From Desulfosporosinus sp. I2 (lineage in GTDB: Bacteria; Bacillota; Desulfitobacteriia; Desulfitobacteriales; Desulfitobacteriaceae), in contig NZ_JYNH01000022.1 of NCBI RefSeq assembly GCF_000960765.1, forward strand, positions 1-42,159: 42,159 nucleotides of DNA, written 5' to 3'. A program made the position numbers and the translations under genes. The notes under the pieces were generated by a model. That model was not told the origin of the DNA. It was given only the letters and a program-made list of their open reading frames with translations, and ran no database searches. Positions 40,514 through 42,159 of the stretch are shown here, piece after piece (the stretch's first letter is position 1; each line of letters begins with the position of its first letter).

Positions 40514-40532
40514 AGAAAACTTGGTTGGTGCC
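40514..40532 (+). repeat. Left-end fragment of the interspersed repeat
   Basis: AGAAAACTTGGTTGGTGCC matches the left end of copies A and C at 17 of 19 positions, and the rest of the unit is absent. On the minus strand its CTTGG/CCAAG pairing followed by TTTTC could terminate purR transcription. Confidence 0.5.
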
Positions 40533-40570
40533 AAGCTTAAGAAAAAGCAACGCCTTTGTCAGAAACGAGA

Positions 40571-41389
40571 TCAAAGATTATACATTGGAACTACAGAGGT
40601 CCTCCCCGTTGCTATGTCCAGTTCTTTTAACTGTAAAAGGGCTAAGTATCCTTCAACAAGCTTAGGTTCTTCAGTCATACGAGCTTCCACTAAAACGCCC
40701 ATACCTACAACGTTCGCCTCAAATTCCTCCATTAAATCCTTAATTCCCAACGCAGTTCCGCCTGCTTTCATAAAATCGTCAATAACCAGAACACGACGCT
40801 GGGGTTCTAAAGCTCTTCGTGAAAGTGACATTGTTTGAATACGCCGGGATGACCCAGAAACATAATTAATACTGACTGAAGAGCCCTCTGTGACTTTATT
40901 TCCACTGCGGATAACTACCATGGGCAAACCTAATGCTTCAGCCGTTACAAGAGCTAGCGGAATTCCCTTCGTCTCAATGGTAACCACAACATCAGGCTTC
41001 TTATCTCTGAAAGCGCCGGCGAAAATAAGGCCAAGTGGGCGTAAGACTGAAGGATTGAACAATAAATCTGTCATATAGAGAAACCCTCCTGCCAGAATAC
41101 GCTCTTTGTCGCTCAGCCGATCAGCCAGCTCAGTTAGCACTTGTGACGCTTCTTCTCTTGGGATTTCAGGTATATAACGCACCCCTCCAGCTGCCCCGGA
41201 AATTGTTTCAAGATAACCTTGACCAGAAAGCAAAAGGCTCCCCTTAACAGCCATTAAATCCTCACTAATGGTGGATTTAGCCGTTCCAAATCGTTCTGCA
41301 AATAAGGTTAACGGAGTTAGTGCATTCGGGTTTAACATCAAGACTTGGGTAATGGCAACCATCCGTTCAGCTCTTTTCATCTTCTCCAC
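40571..41389 (-). CDS. purR: Pur operon repressor PurR
   Basis: PurR represses purine genes in Firmicutes and is released by PRPP. The 272-residue product has an N-terminal winged helix (about 1-75; LTLFAERFGTAKSTISEDLM) and a phosphoribosyltransferase-like domain. That domain has the PRPP loop VLVIDDFMKAGGTALG at 200-215 and VTIETKGIPLALVTAEALG. I use the GTG at 41389, ten bases after AAGGTGG; an ATG three codons later is possible. It starts two bases after the GntR gene stop, so they are one transcript. No paired PurR box was identified in the window. Confidence 0.96.
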   Translation of the reverse strand: MEKMKRAERMVAITQVLMLNPNALTPLTLFAERFGTAKSTISEDLMAVKGSLLLSGQGYLETISGAAGGVRYIPEIPREEASQVLTELADRLSDKERILAGGFLYMTDLLFNPSVLRPLGLIFAGAFRDKKPDVVVTIETKGIPLALVTAEALGLPMVVIRSGNKVTEGSSVSINYVSGSSRRIQTMSLSRRALEPQRRVLVIDDFMKAGGTALGIKDLMEEFEANVVGMGVLVEARMTEEPKLVEGYLALLQLKELDIATGRTSVVPMYNL

Positions 41390-41391
41390 GT

Positions 41392-42087
41392 TTATTGATC
41401 CACCTTATCCGGCTCATTCTTTAAACTCAGAGTTTCAAACATGACATTCTCAGCTGTAACAATGTGTGATATCGCTAAAGATTGAGCTTCCTCGCTATTA
41501 TGACTTCTTAATGCTTCAACAATCATTCGGTGTTCTTCAATGGCAAGTTTATTCCGTCCTGGAACCGCTAGGGAAGTCGCACGGAAACGTTGAATCTGCT
41601 CTCGTAAATTTTCTAAGATCTGAATCAGCCGTTCATTGCGACTGGCTCTATAGACTAAAGCATGGAAATCGGTATCAGACTTCACAATCTGCTCTAAGTC
41701 CATCTCAACTTCACTGACTCTAAAAAACAACGCTTGTTCCATTTGTTCCAATTCATCTTCCGTAATGCGTTCCGCTGCTAGCCCTGCAGCCAATCCCTCT
41801 AACGCAGAACGAATTTCAAAAACGTCGGCCACATCTTTTAAGGAGACACCAGCTACATACGCACCTTTTCGTGGAATCATAACCACAAAATTTTCAAGTT
41901 CCAATTTGCGGATAGCTTCACGTACCGGGGTTCGACTAACCCCCATTTCCTCAGCCAACTGGATCTCCATCAACCGCTCCCCAGGTTCGAGTATCCCGCT
42001 CAGAATAGCCTCGCGCATAGATTCAAAGACAATCTCCCTTAAAGGTTTATACCCATCAAGTATTACCGGCAGTAAACGTTTTCCCAT
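41392..42087 (-). CDS. GntR-family regulator, FadR type (FCD domain)
   Basis: This is a predicted ligand-responsive repressor of unknown target. The 231-residue product has an N-terminal winged helix (about 12-75) with LREIVFESMREAILSGILEP and EMGVSRTPVREAIRKLE. An all-helical FCD effector domain (about 90-215) follows, with DTDFHALVYRASRNERLI and the metal-ligand-like EEHRMIVEALRS. The ATG at 42087 has AAGGGGAG upstream, so I prefer it to earlier in-frame starts at 42141 and 42153. It is directly coupled to purR. The effector and operator cannot be told from sequence. Confidence 0.9.
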   Translation of the reverse strand: MGKRLLPVILDGYKPLREIVFESMREAILSGILEPGERLMEIQLAEEMGVSRTPVREAIRKLELENFVVMIPRKGAYVAGVSLKDVADVFEIRSALEGLAAGLAAERITEDELEQMEQALFFRVSEVEMDLEQIVKSDTDFHALVYRASRNERLIQILENLREQIQRFRATSLAVPGRNKLAIEEHRMIVEALRSHNSEEAQSLAISHIVTAENVMFETLSLKNEPDKVDQ

Positions 42088-42159
42088 GAATGTCTCCCCT
42101 TCCATTCCCATATTTTCCAACTGTTGATGTAACCCATACATTATTAAAACCACTTTTTC

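Noticed and set aside
40414-42159. Search for a new defence, toxin or mobile gene system at the window edge and elsewhere
   Set aside because: Every sizeable supported frame maps to a housekeeping, cofactor, division or sporulation family. No transposase, integrase, toxin-antitoxin pair or tRNA-associated island was seen.

Overview
The window reads as a chromosomal segment of a low-GC, endospore-forming Firmicute of the class Clostridia, most likely a Desulfosporosinus/Desulfitobacterium-type member of the Peptococcaceae. That placement is an inference from gene content and order, not a database match. The evidence is the sporulation set (spoIIE, spoVT, spoVG, yabP, yabQ, fin), strong GGAGG ribosome binding sites, frequent TTG/GTG starts, sigma-A, sigma-H and sigma-G type promoters, and a long formate-tetrahydrofolate ligase as in acetogen-type one-carbon metabolism. 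Forty-one of the 42 genes called lie on the minus strand. Read from high to low coordinates, they follow the conserved Firmicute order purR-spoVG-glmU-prs-pth-fin-mfd-spoVT-mazG-rqcP-yabP-yabQ-divIC-yabR-spoIIE-tilS-ftsH-coaX-folPBK-dusB-lysS-rrn. The window ends in the first bases of a 16S rRNA gene.

Layout in transcription order. (1) 42.1-40.5 kb: a FadR-type GntR regulator and PurR. (2) 40.5-37.5 kb: spoVG with a consensus sigma-H promoter, then glmU and prs. (3) 37.5-36.4 kb: a lone plus-strand PRC-barrel gene behind a structured leader, plus an interspersed repeat. (4) 36.4-31 kb: pth, fin (with a hairpin covering its ribosome binding site), mfd and a PrsA-like foldase. (5) 30.9-25.3 kb: spoVT, mazG, hup, rqcP, yabP, yabQ (apparent ATC start), a small HTH gene, divIC and an S1-domain gene. 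(6) 24.9-19.1 kb: spoIIE, fhs, tilS. (7) 19.1-12.4 kb: ftsH-ndk, then a DUF881-DUF881-HD-folP-folB-folK operon. (8) 12.1-3.0 kb: a cofactor block (DUF2520, panC, panD, nadA, nadB, nadC, birA, then bioY, coaX, dusB) with a BirA operator in front of bioY. (9) 2.9-0.6 kb: greA and lysS. (10) 0.2-0 kb: the rrn promoter, leader and 16S start.

The genes connect through a few themes. PRPP made by Prs is the ligand sensed by PurR and a substrate of NadC. Pantothenate (PanC, PanD) feeds CoA through CoaX. BirA uses biotin imported by BioY and probably represses bioY. FolP, FolB and FolK make the folate that Fhs charges with formate. DivIC, SpoIIE, Fin, SpoVT, SpoVG, YabP and YabQ link division to the forespore programme.

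I see no new multi-gene defence, mobile or biosynthetic system; this is mostly housekeeping DNA. The unusual material is small-scale. It includes a modular palindromic intergenic repeat family with three long copies and three remnants, and a hairpin that sequesters the fin ribosome binding site. It also includes four exact 11-bp tandem repeats plus a palindrome in front of an HTH-divIC pair, an ATC start for yabQ, and a stem-loop leader before the only plus-strand gene.
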